Below, in pieces: positions 4,708 to 6,162 of a stretch of DNA of 6,162 nucleotides. Position 1 is the stretch's first letter; every line of letters begins with the position of its first letter. The stretch comes from an uncultured Flavobacteriia bacterium (GTDB lineage: Bacteria; Bacteroidota; Bacteroidia; Flavobacteriales_D; Crocinitomicaceae), in the NCBI GenBank assembly GCA_903887095.1, contig CAISOQ010000276.1, positions 1-6,162 of the forward strand. Direction: 5' to 3'. The notes beneath the pieces were generated by a model that saw nothing but the letters and a program-made list of their open reading frames with translations, ran no database searches and was not told the origin of the DNA. The translations under genes were made by a program, and so were the position numbers.

Positions 4708-6162
4708 TTGAAATTTCAAAAACATATCCTGAAAATTGCGCTTTTTACAAGCGCATTTTTTTTATACCCAATCATTTCGTTTGGACAAGGAAATGTGCTT
4801 GAATTACTGCCGGGAGCAGAAAAATTAGGTTACAACAAAAAACTAGGCTATCAATACCTTGTGAGTGGTGTCAACTTTGTTTATCAAGGAAACACCATGT
4901 ATTGTGATTCAGCTCATTACTTCGATAAAAGATCTGAAGTACGTGCCTATGGCAATGTCCACATAATGAAGGCCGATTTAAATCTTTTTTGTGATTCACT
5001 TTACTACAATGGTAAAACGAAGAAAGCTAAACTCTGGGGACATGTTCGCGTACGTGATTTGGAATACAAACTCACGACTGACTCTCTGGATTACAATGCT
5101 AAAAAAGGCCAGGCAATATATCGGCATGGTGGAAAAATTGAAAGCATTGTATCAAATGAAGTGTTAACAAGTCGCGTAGGTTATTTTTACCCGGAAACAA
5201 AGAATTTCTTTTTTAGTGGAAAGGTCAAATACAAGAATGATGAATTGTCAATGTCAACGGACACGCTGCAATACCTTTACTCAAAACAAATCACCTACTT
5301 CTATGGACCAACGAAAATAGTTCGCAAAAAAACCACCATGTTTTGCGACAAAGGATGGTATAATGTTAAGACTGAAGAAGGAAGTCTGATTAAAAATGCC
5401 AAAATACTAGATGGAACAAAAATAATACAAGGCGATACCCTACTCTACCAGCCTCAAAAGGGACAGTCGATTGCAAAAGGACATGTTTATTATCGTGACA
5501 CAACTGAAAAGATAACTTTCTATGGCGATCGTGCATTGAATTCAGACACAAAGCATTTCTCACAAATTACCGGACATGCTCTAGCCGTAAAAGTTCAAAA
5601 GAAAGACACGATTTATATTCATGCTGATACTTTATTCAATCAAAATGATACGCTTGGGAAAGCCCTACTTACCAAAGCATACCATGGCGCAAAGATTTAT
5701 AACAGGTCGGTACAAGCGAAATGTGATAGTCTCAACTTCAGTGATACTTCCCAAGTCATCCAACTGTTTCATGATCCAATTGTATGGGCAAAAAACGCAG
5801 AATTAAAAGGTGATCAAATGGATATTTTCCTAAATGATTCATTGGTTGACCACATTCTCATTCAAGAGCATGCAACAGTTTTAATGGAAATTGATTCCGG
5901 TGCATACTACAATCAAATCGGCGGAAAGAAAATTACTGCCTTTTTCAAAGAAAATGAATTGATACGATCCGATGTCAGTGGCAATGCTAAAACAATTTTT
6001 TATCCAGAAAAGGAAGAAAAAACAGACACTACCATCCAAGTAAAAAGACTTGGTATGAATCGATTGTTTGCAAGTGATTTGCGCATTTATTTAGACAGTG
6101 GTGAGGTAACGGGTATTACTTATTTTGATGAGCCCGATGGCATCTTCTTTCCAATGAATCAA
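4708..6162 (+). CDS. secreted OstA/LptA-like protein, LPS-transport type (3' partial)
   Basis: The frame is open for 485 codons to the window edge. It starts with TTG at 4708, one base after the purA stop. That start gives a good signal peptide: basic KFQKHILK, then a hydrophobic run (residues 10-25), then a likely cut near SFG-Q (24-27). The first in-frame ATG is only at residue 64 and would lose the signal. The mature part is built from a repeat of about 29 residues with a D-S/T-L-x-Y core: CDSAHY (66), CDSLYY (95), TDSLDY (124), TDTLQY (184), GDTLLY (242), CDSLNF (339), alternating with G-x-V strands (GNVHI 82, GHVRV 111, GKVKY 171, GHVYY 258). This is the pattern of the OstA/LptA beta-taco fold, whose members carry lipopolysaccharide across the periplasm. 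A role in LPS transport is inferred from fold and signal peptide; gmhA nearby is consistent with it. The C-terminus lies outside the window. Confidence 0.85.
   Translation, partial: MKFQKHILKIALFTSAFFLYPIISFGQGNVLELLPGAEKLGYNKKLGYQYLVSGVNFVYQGNTMYCDSAHYFDKRSEVRAYGNVHIMKADLNLFCDSLYYNGKTKKAKLWGHVRVRDLEYKLTTDSLDYNAKKGQAIYRHGGKIESIVSNEVLTSRVGYFYPETKNFFFSGKVKYKNDELSMSTDTLQYLYSKQITYFYGPTKIVRKKTTMFCDKGWYNVKTEEGSLIKNAKILDGTKIIQGDTLLYQPQKGQSIAKGHVYYRDTTEKITFYGDRALNSDTKHFSQITGHALAVKVQKKDTIYIHADTLFNQNDTLGKALLTKAYHGAKIYNRSVQAKCDSLNFSDTSQVIQLFHDPIVWAKNAELKGDQMDIFLNDSLVDHILIQEHATVLMEIDSGAYYNQIGGKKITAFFKENELIRSDVSGNAKTIFYPEKEEKTDTTIQVKRLGMNRLFASDLRIYLDSGEVTGITYFDEPDGIFFPMNQ
4737..4763 (+). terminator. intrinsic-terminator-like hairpin inside the signal-peptide codons of the OstA-like gene
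   Basis: TGCGCTT (4737-4743) pairs perfectly with AAGCGCA (4749-4755) around the 5-base loop TTTAC and is followed at once by eight T (4756-4763). Four of seven pairs are G-C. An A-run at 4732-4735 could extend the stem along the T-tract after one mismatch. It begins 31 bases after the purA stop, exactly where a terminator would be expected, yet it lies in codons 10-19 of the next gene. It may end part of the purA transcripts, or be melted by ribosomes on the OstA-like gene. A chance product of T-rich hydrophobic codons cannot be excluded. Confidence 0.55.

Noticed and set aside
5621..5806. 61-codon plus-strand ATG frame
   Set aside because: Out of frame within the OstA-like gene, whose frame is continuous and carries the repeat pattern through this stretch.

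Overview
The window looks like an ordinary chromosomal segment of a member of the Bacteroidota, most likely Flavobacteriales. The evidence is AT-rich DNA, no Shine-Dalgarno sequences before the starts, promoter-like TTG-N17-TAnnTTTG elements, and proteins of recognisably Bacteroidota type (Fur with a 'CTDTG..EFCDP' core, and an OstA/LptA-like secreted protein with a 'SFGQ' signal-peptide end). The assignment rests on sequence character and was not checked against a database.

Layout. The first 37 bases may hold the tail of an upstream reading frame. gmhA (101-673, +) encodes phosphoheptose isomerase, the first step of heptose synthesis for LPS-type glycans. Six bases further on it meets, tail to tail, a 595-residue polytopic membrane protein on the minus strand (680-2467). 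That protein resembles GT-C type glycosyltransferases and carries a soluble C-terminal tail. A 167-base divergent region (2468-2634) holds a candidate promoter for each direction.

From 2635 a compact plus-strand operon runs to the right edge: a Fur-family regulator, a small STAS-domain protein (GTG start), purA (adenylosuccinate synthetase) and a secreted OstA/LptA-like protein that runs off the window. The gaps between these genes are 3, 2 and 1 bases. The last gene starts with TTG and covers about 1.45 kb that would otherwise look empty. Its frame is open for 485 codons, begins with a signal peptide and shows a repeat of about 29 residues typical of LPS-transport beta-taco proteins.

How they fit together. 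Two or three genes concern the outer envelope (gmhA, the putative GT-C enzyme, the OstA-like protein), and the others concern metal-dependent regulation and purine synthesis. The most unusual feature is a strong intrinsic-terminator-like hairpin (7-bp stem and T8) just after purA. It lies inside the signal-peptide codons of the OstA-like gene, where it could separate purA expression from that of the envelope gene. I see no mobile element, CRISPR array, tRNA or rRNA, and no clear evidence of a wholly new system.
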